From assembly GCF_946187255.1 (NCBI RefSeq), contig NZ_CAMHRZ010000101.1, forward strand, positions 1-10,835: a stretch of DNA of 10,835 nt, read 5' to 3'. The stretch is from an uncultured Ruminococcus sp. Lineage in GTDB: Bacteria > Bacillota > Clostridia > Oscillospirales > Ruminococcaceae. Position numbers and translations under genes: made by a program. The notes under the pieces were generated by a model, which had not been told where the DNA came from, made no database searches, and saw nothing but the letters and a program-made list of their open reading frames with translations. This document shows, one piece after another, positions 1 to 5,925 of this stretch (position 1 is its first letter; every line of letters begins with the position of its first letter).

Positions 1-84
1 CACTGTTAGCTAACTCTGTGTGCTGAACCCTATCACGGATCATCCTGCTTTTATCTTTTTGGAGTGATGAACGACCGCTCAACG

Positions 85-358
85 AGCTATCGCCGTTTCG
101 CTGGTTAACGCGCGGCAATTTATTTACGCGGAAAGAAAGAGCGTGGACGGTTGTTTTGTTCACGCTCGAATGTTTGTTATTGCCGCGCTTTATTTGGGCG
201 TTGGATAGCTGTTCTATTTACAGCACTCTTGTCGCGTCGCTTTTGTGCCTTGACCGAGAGGCTCTGCCTCTCGAGCTCTCCGCAAGCCTTTCGCGAAAGG
301 CTTGACCCAAAGCTCGGTTCACGGCTTAGTTTGTTGTGTGCGCTCGTTTGCTTCCGCG
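85..358 (+). repeat. Left copy of a long inverted, hairpin-rich dispersed repeat
   Basis: This stretch matches the reverse complement of the right end of the window (10538-10835). The best blocks are 265-315 against 10581-10631 (51 bases identical), 233-262 against 10653-10682 (30 identical) and 121-141 against 10772-10792 (21 identical), joined by more diverged sequence. It contains at least three stem-loops: 140-168 (GAGCGTGGAC with GTTCACGCTC), 255-273 (CGAGAGGC, loop TCT, GCCTCTCG) and a perfect 22-base palindrome at 283-304. No convincing gene lies in it; the open frames are not conserved between the two copies. It probably belongs to a dispersed intergenic repeat family, with the sense strand tentatively plus here. 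The outer boundary is approximate because homology fades around 85. Confidence 0.88.
283..304. repeat. Perfect 22-base palindrome inside left repeat
   Basis: The 22 bases are fully self-complementary, with the centre TTTCGCGAAA flanked by CAAGCC and GGCTTG. The same palindrome occurs unchanged in the right repeat copy (10592-10613). It could form a cruciform or a hairpin in RNA of either strand, and GAGCT/AGCTC on its two sides (273-277 and 311-315) could extend the stem. No T-tract follows, so it is not an ordinary intrinsic terminator. Confidence 0.9.
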
Positions 359-375
359 CCCCTTCGTTCTCTTAC

Positions 376-420
376 AAAAAAGCCACAGCATTCCCGGTGT
401 TCCCCGGAAATACTATGGCT
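376..420 (-). terminator. Rho-independent terminator of the peptide-export operon
   Basis: Read on the minus strand, a long imperfect stem (GCCATAG at the start pairing with CTGTGGC at the end, with TTTCCGG/CCGGGAA inside) is followed directly by six T residues (376-381). It starts 6 bases after the stop codon of the acyltransferase gene. It therefore closes the minus-strand operon and separates it from the repeat at the left end. Confidence 0.85.
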
Positions 421-426
421 CAAATA

Positions 427-1521
427 TCATGTAAATAAATGCTTCGTCAGTCTGCTATGTGTGAATACCAGCGTCAGCAGTACACTCACCGCTAATGCCG
501 CAAGCCCGCCAAAGGCGGAAAACAGGCTGCCGTACTGATTGCTGAGTATAAGTCCCAATGCATAGTATGCAGGATCCATCAGTATATAAGGTATGCCCGA
601 CATTGCTGTATCATAATAGGTTATCGTGCTCTCGCGTCCCGTTGGCTTTGAAAGCGCCAGCCCGCAGGCTGCCAGTGCCATGACTGCATACCCTATCATG
701 TGTCCCTGATATACCAGGCAGCCGAACTTTGCAAGCGCCAGTATCTCAGCTATCACCAGCACAAAGCCGATCAGCCATACTATAAGGTACTTCCAGAACT
801 TTATCCTCAGCAGCTTGCCCTTCTTCTCACGCAGCAGCTTGCCCAGAAGTATATAAGGCAGCGCCCTCGTCAGCCAGTTGCCGGGAATGTACGCATAGCC
901 CAGCAGGTTGAAATGTATAAGTCCTGCCAGTTCGCCGCTCAGCAGCATGATGATGAAGCATATCACCATCACAGGCTTGTAGAACTTCATCAGCTTCAGC
1001 TTGTCCGCTATGAATATCACGATGTACGCATATAACATCGCCTGTATGAACCATATATTCGTGCCCACAGGCAGCGGCCACAGGTTCAGTACCAGGAAGT
1101 TGAACACCACCCGCAGGCTGATCGTGATATTGATCTTCTGTATGTAACATACGGCAACGCTCAGTATTATATACAGCACCATCATGAGCCCAAGCCCTAT
1201 CAGGGCTCGCTTGATCTTGCGTCCTGTCTTCTCTTTTCTTACATTGCTGTCGCCCGAAAGCACGAAATATCCCGAGAGTATGAAAAAGCAGGGTGTGGCA
1301 AAGCCGCTCAGCGCGGTAAGTATCCCCGTAGGGTCGGGATTTCCGAGATTCCAGAATGAAACAAAAAACAAAAGGATAAATCGCAGATATCCTGCGCCAA
1401 TGCAGCGCTGTCCGCTGCTGTAATACTTTTCCAGCTGCCTGGAATTGGTTATTCTTTCACCAAAATCTTCATCATCATCTTCTTCGTCCTGATCTACGAG
1501 ATCAAGTTCTTCCGATTTCAA
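427..1521 (-). CDS. Acyltransferase-3 family integral membrane protein
   Basis: This is a 364-aa protein with about ten hydrophobic segments after an acidic, hydrophilic N-terminal tail of roughly 40 residues rich in Asp and Glu. The first segment (LRFILLFF, residues 46-53) and the following TPCFFILSGYFVL (residues 76-88) match the start of the acyltransferase-3 fold, whose members move acyl groups onto sugars or other exported molecules. The family's conserved R-X10-H motif reads R47-X10-N58 here, so the usual catalytic His appears to be Asn. The start is TTG at 1519-1521, in a TTGA overlap with the stop of the ABC gene and with GGTGG about 6 bases upstream; no ATG suits the N-terminus. It is the last gene of the peptide operon, followed by a terminator. 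By position it may acylate the exported peptide or serve export or immunity, but this is inference. The family call is moderately sure and the substrate unknown. Confidence 0.78.
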   Translation of the reverse strand: MKSEELDLVDQDEEDDDEDFGERITNSRQLEKYYSSGQRCIGAGYLRFILLFFVSFWNLGNPDPTGILTALSGFATPCFFILSGYFVLSGDSNVRKEKTGRKIKRALIGLGLMMVLYIILSVAVCYIQKINITISLRVVFNFLVLNLWPLPVGTNIWFIQAMLYAYIVIFIADKLKLMKFYKPVMVICFIIMLLSGELAGLIHFNLLGYAYIPGNWLTRALPYILLGKLLREKKGKLLRIKFWKYLIVWLIGFVLVIAEILALAKFGCLVYQGHMIGYAVMALAACGLALSKPTGRESTITYYDTAMSGIPYILMDPAYYALGLILSNQYGSLFSAFGGLAALAVSVLLTLVFTHSRLTKHLFT

Positions 1522-3446
1522 CTATCCCACCATCCTTTATCATTGTTGTTTTCATCAGGGTCATTCCCGTGAGGTGTCATCGGCATACTCAGACGCGGGA
1601 TGACCGTATCTCGTTCTGTCTTTGTGTGTATCTGCGCGATGCGTGCGGTAATGGCTTGTGCGTCCTCCATCGATATCTCATCTATCTTTCCGCTGCCTAT
1701 CCTGTAGATGCGGTCACACAGCCTGAGTGCCGCGGGACGGTGCGTTGAAAAGATGATGAGCCTGTCGGGGTGGCTTTCCATTATGTTGTGGAGCACCTTT
1801 TCCTCCGTGTCAAGGTCGAGTGCGCTGGTCGCTTCATCCAGCAGAAGTATCGGCGCATTGCGCAGCAGCGCTCTCGCTATGGATATACGCTGTGCCTGTC
1901 CCTCCGAAAGTCCTCTGCCGCGTTCACCCAGTACACTGTTTATGCCATCGGGGAGCTGACTTACAAAATCCATCGCACAGGCAAGTTCAAGGGCGTGTAC
2001 TATATCCTCGTCGGTAGCTTCTTCGTTCACCATTCGCATATTATCGGCAATGGAGCCCGAAAACAGCGTGTTCCCCTGAGGAACATAGGCGAAGAACCTG
2101 CGCAGATCCGAATTCATGGCGACTTCTGTGTCGGTGCCGCCCTGTAGTATGACCTGTCCTTCCTGCGGGTTCAGCATACCCAGCAGCAGGCGTATCAGCG
2201 TGGTCTTACCGCCGCCCGATTCAGCCATGACAGCCACTATCTCACCCGAAGTGACATGGAAGCTGGCATCATCGTATACGGTCTTTCTCTCGTCATACCC
2301 GAAGGTCACGCCGCTCATATCGATACTTATACCCTTGCCCAGCTGTGCTTCCAGCATCTCAACTGTTTCGGGGGCGTGTTCCTCACGGGGAAGATCCATA
2401 AGCTCCCTTACTCTGTGGGCGGATACCGAAGAATTCAGCATACCCGGTATCGTGGAAACGAGGGTATTGAACCTGCCCGACAGCGCCGAACGCTGCTGTA
2501 AAAAGAAGGTCATATCGCCGTACATTATCTGCCCTGTCCAAAGTCTGTACAGACAGTAGGCGAAAGCTGTCATAGAGACAAGCGTCGATACCATAGTCAG
2601 CAGTATATTCGACTTTATCTCAAAGCGGTTGTAATCCAGGTTGAATTCCTTGTAGCGCTTCTGCCACTGGCGGAGCTTCTGAGAGTAGTACCCGAAGATA
2701 CCGAAGGACTTTATCATATCAAAGTTGAAGAAAGTCTCCACCTCAAAGCTCATCATTTTTGAGTTAAGTTCCAGCACCCGCTTGCGGAATTCTTTCATGC
2801 GGCGCATGATAAAGCGGCTCATGCCGAGCAGTATGGGCGCTGATATGAAAGCGATCAGTGCCATGACATAATCCATCCGCCACAGCACTACAAATGTGGC
2901 GATGAATGTGTAGATATTGATTATAAGGTTGGGTATCCAGCTTATGGCATTTGCCGCGATGGTGCCCACATCGCCGTTGAAGCGGTTGAGCAGATCGCCG
3001 CTGGGAAAATCGCTCAGTTCTTTCCAGCGTGCATCCATTATGCGGTCGAAGATACCGCCCTGTATATCATTGTTGACGTATATGGATATCCTTGCATTTA
3101 TATAACTGCTGATGCTCCCCAATGCAAGGGAGAGGAGCGTCATGCCTATCATCACCGAGACCAGCAGCCACAGCTTTTCCTGCTGCTGCCCGACGATTAT
3201 ATTTATCAGCATCCTGCTGACATAAGCTGTGCCAATGGACATCGTAGAGCCGAATATACCGAGTATGGTATAGAACACCACTATCCAGCGGTATTTCTTT
3301 GAATAGCTGAATATCCATTTCCAGTCATCGATAAATTCATGTATCGTGCCGTCGTGCAGGCTGTCCCAGAGTATCTGCACGTTGTCGTTATGGAACAGCT
3401 TGTTTATTCCTGTATAGACTATTTTTTTATCTTTTTTCTCGTTCAT
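1518..3446 (-). CDS. ABC exporter, fused permease and ATPase, peptide-type
   Basis: This 642-aa half-transporter has a permease domain (about residues 50-335, six predicted membrane segments) followed by a nucleotide-binding domain (about 370-590). Visible motifs are a Walker A with Ala in place of the first Gly (AESGGGKTT, 408-416), a Q-loop (VPQG, Q457), signature LSEGQ (513-517), Walker B ILLLDE (533-538) and an H-loop His569. It has no N-terminal C39 peptidase domain, which fits the separate peptidase gene upstream. A hydrophilic tail of about 40 residues follows the ATPase. It would work as a dimer in the membrane, most plausibly exporting the peptides encoded at 4991-5338 and 5762-5872. 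The start is ATG at 3444-3446, with AGAAGG just upstream and 8 bases after the kinase-like gene; the open frame extends 22 codons further, but that would overlap the upstream gene. The transporter call is firm; the substrate is inferred from context. Confidence 0.93.
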   Translation of the reverse strand: MNEKKDKKIVYTGINKLFHNDNVQILWDSLHDGTIHEFIDDWKWIFSYSKKYRWIVVFYTILGIFGSTMSIGTAYVSRMLINIIVGQQQEKLWLLVSVMIGMTLLSLALGSISSYINARISIYVNNDIQGGIFDRIMDARWKELSDFPSGDLLNRFNGDVGTIAANAISWIPNLIINIYTFIATFVVLWRMDYVMALIAFISAPILLGMSRFIMRRMKEFRKRVLELNSKMMSFEVETFFNFDMIKSFGIFGYYSQKLRQWQKRYKEFNLDYNRFEIKSNILLTMVSTLVSMTAFAYCLYRLWTGQIMYGDMTFFLQQRSALSGRFNTLVSTIPGMLNSSVSAHRVRELMDLPREEHAPETVEMLEAQLGKGISIDMSGVTFGYDERKTVYDDASFHVTSGEIVAVMAESGGGKTTLIRLLLGMLNPQEGQVILQGGTDTEVAMNSDLRRFFAYVPQGNTLFSGSIADNMRMVNEEATDEDIVHALELACAMDFVSQLPDGINSVLGERGRGLSEGQAQRISIARALLRNAPILLLDEATSALDLDTEEKVLHNIMESHPDRLIIFSTHRPAALRLCDRIYRIGSGKIDEISMEDAQAITARIAQIHTKTERDTVIPRLSMPMTPHGNDPDENNNDKGWWDS

Positions 3447-3454
3447 GCCTTCTG

Positions 3455-4183
3455 TTATCCACCATTCAGCGCATTGTATGCAGTCAGTGCAGCATCGGGG
3501 AGCATATTGCATTCAAGCCGGTAAAGGGGCAGGCTGCTGCCCAGTTTTCTGATAAGTTCGAGAGCCTTTACCAGCTGCACCGTGTCCTCGGGGCGGTAGC
3601 ACTGCTGTATCAGTACGGGCAGTACCTCCTTGAAAGGCACCTGCTTTATACTGTTCTCCGCACCTCTTTCGAGTATCACTATCCCGCAGAGTTTAGCGCT
3701 CGTATTCTTCTGCATACCCTCTTTTCCCGCCCAGGGAGTACCGTAAACGGTGAACTCATCGCCTGCGTGAATCAGGGGCTTGTCTCCGTTGACGACAAAG
3801 CTGCCCTGGATATTTTCAAGCCACAGGTTTATATGCGTGGTCTTTCCCGTGCCCGAGGGTGCGGTGAAGAGCCATGCCTTTTCTCCCACTGCGATGACCG
3901 CTCCGTGCATGAGGAATATATCTCGGTCTAAAAGCTGTACGGCGATCTTGCGGTAAACAGCCAGTGTTTCCAGATAAGGGTCGGCGTAATCGAATGCGGG
4001 GATGCCTTCCAGTTCTGCTTCGTACAGGTTGTAGTCGTGTTCGCGGGCTATATCCTCCTGAGATATGCTGACAGAGATATCAGCTTCGCTGTCGGTCAGA
4101 TATTCACGGCAGAGATCGTGTATCTCGTCATAGATACTGTTTATGCCGATATTCGTATCCGCGAGCCGAATGATAAAGTCCAT
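3455..4183 (-). CDS. HPr kinase-like P-loop protein of peptide clusters
   Basis: This 242-aa soluble protein has a P-loop APSGTGKTTH (residues 108-117) preceded by LMHGAVIAV (91-99). It is followed by VNGDKPLI (131-138) and GTPWAGKEG (148-156), the layout of HprK/PEP-carboxykinase-like domains. Such HprK-related proteins accompany PqqD-like proteins in several RiPP loci; in lasso peptide clusters such as paeninodin a homologue phosphorylates the precursor. Here it sits between the peptidase and ABC genes, with a 5-base gap upstream and 8 downstream. Its Shine-Dalgarno (AGGAG) lies inside the last codons of the peptidase gene, so translation is probably coupled. It may phosphorylate the peptide; the conserved Ser23 of both precursors is a candidate, but this is inference. 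It is not a true PTS HPr kinase, since the N-terminal domain does not resemble one. Family call good, function uncertain. Confidence 0.85.
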   Translation of the reverse strand: MDFIIRLADTNIGINSIYDEIHDLCREYLTDSEADISVSISQEDIAREHDYNLYEAELEGIPAFDYADPYLETLAVYRKIAVQLLDRDIFLMHGAVIAVGEKAWLFTAPSGTGKTTHINLWLENIQGSFVVNGDKPLIHAGDEFTVYGTPWAGKEGMQKNTSAKLCGIVILERGAENSIKQVPFKEVLPVLIQQCYRPEDTVQLVKALELIRKLGSSLPLYRLECNMLPDAALTAYNALNGG

Positions 4184-4188
4184 GCTAA

Positions 4189-4641
4189 TTAACTCCTACG
4201 CAAAATTTTCTTGGCTGTGCGCTTTGCCAAAGCCCGACAGCGCAGCACTACAAAGCGAAATCTATACGGTCTGCACCACAGCGTTTCGTAAAGGGAATAG
4301 CGTATCCCCTCCAGCTTTATCGGCTTGCCGCTGCGCTGTGCGGTGATAACTACGCCCAGTATATCTTCGGGGCGGACGATATCCGCATCCATGCAGTTAT
4401 CCCCTGCGATTATGTAGCGTCCGTCGGGACGTTTGCCGACTATCCTGTGCAGAACGTACTGCACGCCTCTTTTAAATAGTACTATGTCGAGATCTCCGAG
4501 CTTTTCGGGCGGGCGTTTTTCCACAAGTATGGCATCGGTATCACTGTGGAACAGCGGGCGCATACTTATGCCCTTTATCGTTATCAGTATCCTGCCCGAT
4601 CTTTCCAGTTCCTGTTCATACGAGGTCGTCGTCATCGTCAA
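4189..4641 (-). CDS. Soluble S24/S26-type Ser/His peptidase (signal peptidase-like)
   Basis: This 150-aa protein has the catalytic core of S26 signal peptidases: GISMRP (Ser26), then GDLDIVLFK (49-57), VLHRIVG (His65, Arg66) and IIAGDN (77-82). A Ser/His pair is seen, as in SipW/ER-type signal peptidases, rather than the Ser/Lys pair of bacterial LepB. There is no N-terminal membrane anchor; the C-terminus is very basic (about 30 residues rich in Arg and Lys) and may hold it at the membrane surface. It probably removes the shared leader of the two peptides, whose VIVA|S segment fits the small-residue rule of this family. The start is TTG at 4639-4641, with GAGGGG 7 bases upstream; an ATG two codons later (4633-4635) is the alternative. 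The start overlaps the PqqD gene by 26 bases. Family call good, substrate inferred. Confidence 0.84.
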   Translation of the reverse strand: MTMTTTSYEQELERSGRILITIKGISMRPLFHSDTDAILVEKRPPEKLGDLDIVLFKRGVQYVLHRIVGKRPDGRYIIAGDNCMDADIVRPEDILGVVITAQRSGKPIKLEGIRYSLYETLWCRPYRFRFVVLRCRALAKRTAKKILRRS

Positions 4642-4903
4642 TCAGCAGCCCCTCTTTGTTAAGCCTGTTGAGAAAATTTCCCAGCATATTGCCAACTTCT
4701 TCACGGTCGGAGTCGGGATACTTTTCACAAATCGCGTCAAACAGCTCCTTTAGGGTGATATCCTCAGCGAGAAGCCTGATTATATCGGCAGCCGACTCAT
4801 TGAGCCTGAGCATACCGTGAAATTTTGCCCTGTCCTTGCCCGCAGCAACAGCCGTTATCTCGTCCTCTATCTCGATCACTGCCATTTCGATCGCCAGTCG
4901 CAT
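4616..4903 (-). CDS. PqqD-like peptide-binding (leader recognition) protein
   Basis: This 95-aa small acidic protein has the PqqD pattern: a short N-terminal beta region, then LRLNESAADIIRLL (32-45), TLKELFDAICEKYP (50-63) and EEVGNMLGNFLNRLNKEGLL (68-87), ending in a run of Asp. PqqD-family proteins bind the leader of a ribosomal peptide and present it to a processing or modifying enzyme. The ATG at 4901-4903 is chosen because GGAGGA (4911-4916) lies 7 bases before it; the upstream in-frame ATG (4916-4918) has that Shine-Dalgarno inside its own first codons and would give 100 aa. It is the first gene after an intrinsic terminator and overlaps the peptidase gene, so it is probably expressed by read-through from the 115-aa peptide promoter. 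It most likely recognises the 24-residue leader shared by both peptides. Confidence 0.87.
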   Translation of the reverse strand: MRLAIEMAVIEIEDEITAVAAGKDRAKFHGMLRLNESAADIIRLLAEDITLKELFDAICEKYPDSDREEVGNMLGNFLNRLNKEGLLIDDDDDLV

Positions 4904-4910
4904 AATTTTT

Positions 4911-4916
4911 TCCTCC
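4911..4916 (-). promoter_or_regulatory. Shine-Dalgarno that decides the pqqD-like start
   Basis: GGAGGA on the minus strand, 7 bases before the ATG at 4901-4903. It overlaps the earlier in-frame ATG (4916-4918), which therefore has no ribosome site of its own and directly follows the terminator T-tract. Confidence 0.75.
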
Positions 4917-4919
4917 ATG

Positions 4920-4958
4920 AAAAAACTTGCAACCGTGAGACGCGCTCACAGCTGCAAG
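4920..4958 (-). terminator. Intrinsic terminator/attenuator between peptide gene and export operon
   Basis: On the minus strand, a 14-bp stem (CTTGCAGCTGTGAG pairing with CTCACGGTTGCAAG, allowing two G-U pairs) with loop CGCGT is followed directly by six T residues. It lies between the stop of the 115-aa peptide gene and the PqqD-like gene, whose ribosome site starts 3 bases past the T-run. No promoter is evident between them. The layout suggests abundant short mRNA for the peptide and limited read-through into the processing and export genes. Confidence 0.87.
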
Positions 4959-4990
4959 CTGCTTGATGCATATTGTTTTGCTCTCAGTTA

Positions 4991-5338
4991 TTACTGATGA
5001 TCCCAAACCCACAGATTCATTTTGGTGTTGTTATCATCATGCACATAAGTGCCGTTTTCAAGCCTGTTGCTCTCCTCATACTTGAGAAGAGAGATGTCTG
5101 CTACGGGTTCTTTGTTACCGTATTTGAAATAGGTAGGCGTATAATTATCGTGGAACATTTCAAGAAGCGTAACATAATCCTTAACATTGTTTGTGTCATC
5201 ACCGATAGTGATAGTCGCATTCCTGCGTTTGCCGTCATTGAAACCTGCCAGAACTATGCCATTAGCGGGGCTGGCGACAATAACGTCATTGGACTTGAAA
5301 CGGACAACGTCCATCTCGGGGTTCATCATTTTCTCCAT
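4991..5338 (-). CDS. 115-aa precursor-like peptide with RiPP-type leader
   Basis: This is a small hydrophilic protein with no Cys. Residues 1-24 match residues 1-24 of the 36-aa peptide at 5762-5872 without gaps, sharing PEM (7-9), V11, RF (13-14) and DVIVASP (18-24). The remaining 91 residues have no counterpart there; they are rich in Asn, Asp and Lys, with several Tyr, and end in NLWVWDHQ. The short leader, unusually large possible core and place just before PqqD, peptidase and ABC genes suggest an exported, leader-cleaved peptide. Cleavage around VIVA|SP is plausible for the S26-type enzyme. The start is ATG at 5336-5338, with AAAGGAG 9 bases upstream (5348-5354). A consensus promoter lies about 200 bases upstream and a terminator follows. 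Function (bacteriocin, signal or other) is not known; the shared leader is directly visible, the rest is inference. Confidence 0.85.
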   Translation of the reverse strand: MEKMMNPEMDVVRFKSNDVIVASPANGIVLAGFNDGKRRNATITIGDDTNNVKDYVTLLEMFHDNYTPTYFKYGNKEPVADISLLKYEESNRLENGTYVHDDNNTKMNLWVWDHQ

Positions 5339-5529
5339 ACTGATCTACTCCTTTCAAAATTTACAAGATATACTTTCCGCTGTCATATAATGGGAAAATG
5401 TCGGGGTCTCTGCTTTATCGCCCGATACGTTCCCGCATCAAACGAGATCCGCAGGATCACCCAAAGCCTGTTAGCAGGCTTTGCTGATGTAAATAACAAA
5501 TACAGGATATTAACATCTGAATATTTACA
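5339..5529 (-). promoter_or_regulatory. Long structured 5' leader of the 115-aa peptide gene
   Basis: About 190 bases separate the expected transcription start from the ATG. The segment holds three possible stem-loops on the minus strand: AAAGCCTG/CAGGCTTT with a 4-base loop (5463-5482), GATCC/GGATC with a 3-base loop (5446-5458) and TCGGG/CCCGA around a 15-base loop (5401-5425). None has a T-tract, so they are not plain terminators. I do not recognise a known riboswitch class. It may be a cis-acting RNA or a stability element. Confidence 0.5.
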
Positions 5530-5535
5530 TAGTGT

Positions 5536-5564
5536 ATTATATCATATTATGTTAATGGTGTCAA
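5536..5564 (-). promoter_or_regulatory. Consensus sigma-A promoter of the 115-aa peptide/export operon
   Basis: TTGACA (5559-5564), a 17-base spacer and TATAAT (5536-5541) on the minus strand: both boxes are perfect matches. It should drive the 115-aa peptide gene and, by read-through of the terminator at 4920-4958, the export operon down to 427. The flanking DNA is strongly A+T-rich and contains direct repeats upstream. Confidence 0.88.
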
Positions 5565-5581
5565 GAGGAATTGCGAGCGTT

Positions 5582-5616
5582 TTGTATTATTGTTTAATTA
5601 TTGTATTATTTAATAC
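5582..5616. promoter_or_regulatory. Direct repeats and palindrome upstream of the -35 box
   Basis: TTGTATTATT occurs twice, at 5582-5591 and 5601-5610 (AATAATACAA on the promoter's strand), 19 bases apart start to start, beginning 18 bases upstream of the -35. The second copy runs into a 14-base palindrome GTATTATTTAATAC (5603-5616). Paired direct repeats about two helical turns apart upstream of a peptide promoter resemble LytTR-type regulator sites in layout, but the regulator gene is not in this window. Confidence 0.45.
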
Positions 5617-5666
5617 GGTTTATTAGGGAATTGTGATTATCCTCGTTAAAACTGTAACAGGATGGT

Positions 5667-5687
5667 GAATATTTTCTCAAAATATTC
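5667..5687. repeat. Inverted repeat GAATATTTT-CTC-AAAATATTC
   Basis: A perfect 9-base inverted repeat with a 3-base centre lies between the terminator of the 36-aa peptide gene and the promoter of the 115-aa peptide gene. It could be an operator or a weak A+T-rich hairpin. Nothing else gene-like is seen between 5617 and 5718. Confidence 0.45.
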
Positions 5688-5718
5688 AGAAATCTAAGCA
5701 TTTCAAAACGCTTTTCAT

Positions 5719-5753
5719 AAAAAAGCCGGCGGAGGGCTGCCACCGTCGGCTTT
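5719..5753 (-). terminator. Rho-independent terminator of the 36-aa peptide gene
   Basis: On the minus strand, GCCGACGG pairs with CCGCCGGC (one mismatch) around a short inner GG/CC stem, followed by six T residues (5719-5724). It starts 8 bases after the stop of the 36-aa gene and makes that gene a separate short transcript. Confidence 0.87.
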
Positions 5754-5761
5754 GACTGAAT

Positions 5762-5872
5762 TCACCTGGGTTCTTCAATAACGGGCCCGATCACAGGAAT
5801 CGGACTTGCTACGATCACGTCCTCAGCCTGAAAACGAATAACTTCCATCTCGGGCTTCTCCATAATTTTCAT
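5762..5872 (-). CDS. 36-aa precursor-like peptide sharing the RiPP-type leader
   Basis: This small gene has a perfect Shine-Dalgarno AAGGAGGA (5878-5885) 5 bases before its ATG (5870-5872), a consensus promoter upstream and a terminator just downstream. Those signals are the main evidence that it is real. Its first 24 residues align without gaps with those of the 115-aa peptide: M1, M4, PEM (7-9), V11, RF (13-14) and DVIVASP (18-24) are identical, 15 of 24 in all. The last 12 residues, IPVIGPVIEEPR, form a Pro-rich possible core with no Cys or Thr; Ser23 is the only Ser in the peptide. That excludes classical lanthionine or thiazole chemistry. It is likely a second substrate for the PqqD-like protein, peptidase and exporter encoded just downstream. 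An alternative is that it is a processing decoy or regulator of the larger peptide. Confidence 0.84.
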   Translation of the reverse strand: MKIMEKPEMEVIRFQAEDVIVASPIPVIGPVIEEPR

Positions 5873-5925
5873 ACATATCCTCCTTCCTTGGTATGTTTTT
5901 GATCTGTCCATTATCTATTAACTGT

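Noticed and set aside
151..438. 95-aa open frame at the left end and an open frame at 10442-10672 in the right repeat
   Set aside because: Both lie mostly inside the inverted repeat, the frames are not conserved between the two copies, no ribosome site is present and the left one runs through the operon terminator.
3447..3512. 22-codon N-terminal extension of the ABC gene
   Set aside because: It overlaps the end of the kinase-like gene in another frame, while the ATG at 3446 has a ribosome site and lies 8 bases after that gene.
5452..5511. 19-codon frame in the leader of the 115-aa peptide gene, as a possible leader peptide
   Set aside because: No Shine-Dalgarno precedes it, and it runs through a stem-loop without an amino-acid run that would suggest attenuation.
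4991..5872. Lanthipeptide, thiopeptide or lasso precursor
   Set aside because: Neither precursor has Cys, the small core has no Thr, and no LanM/LanB, YcaO, B2 protease or asparagine synthetase-like cyclase gene is present.
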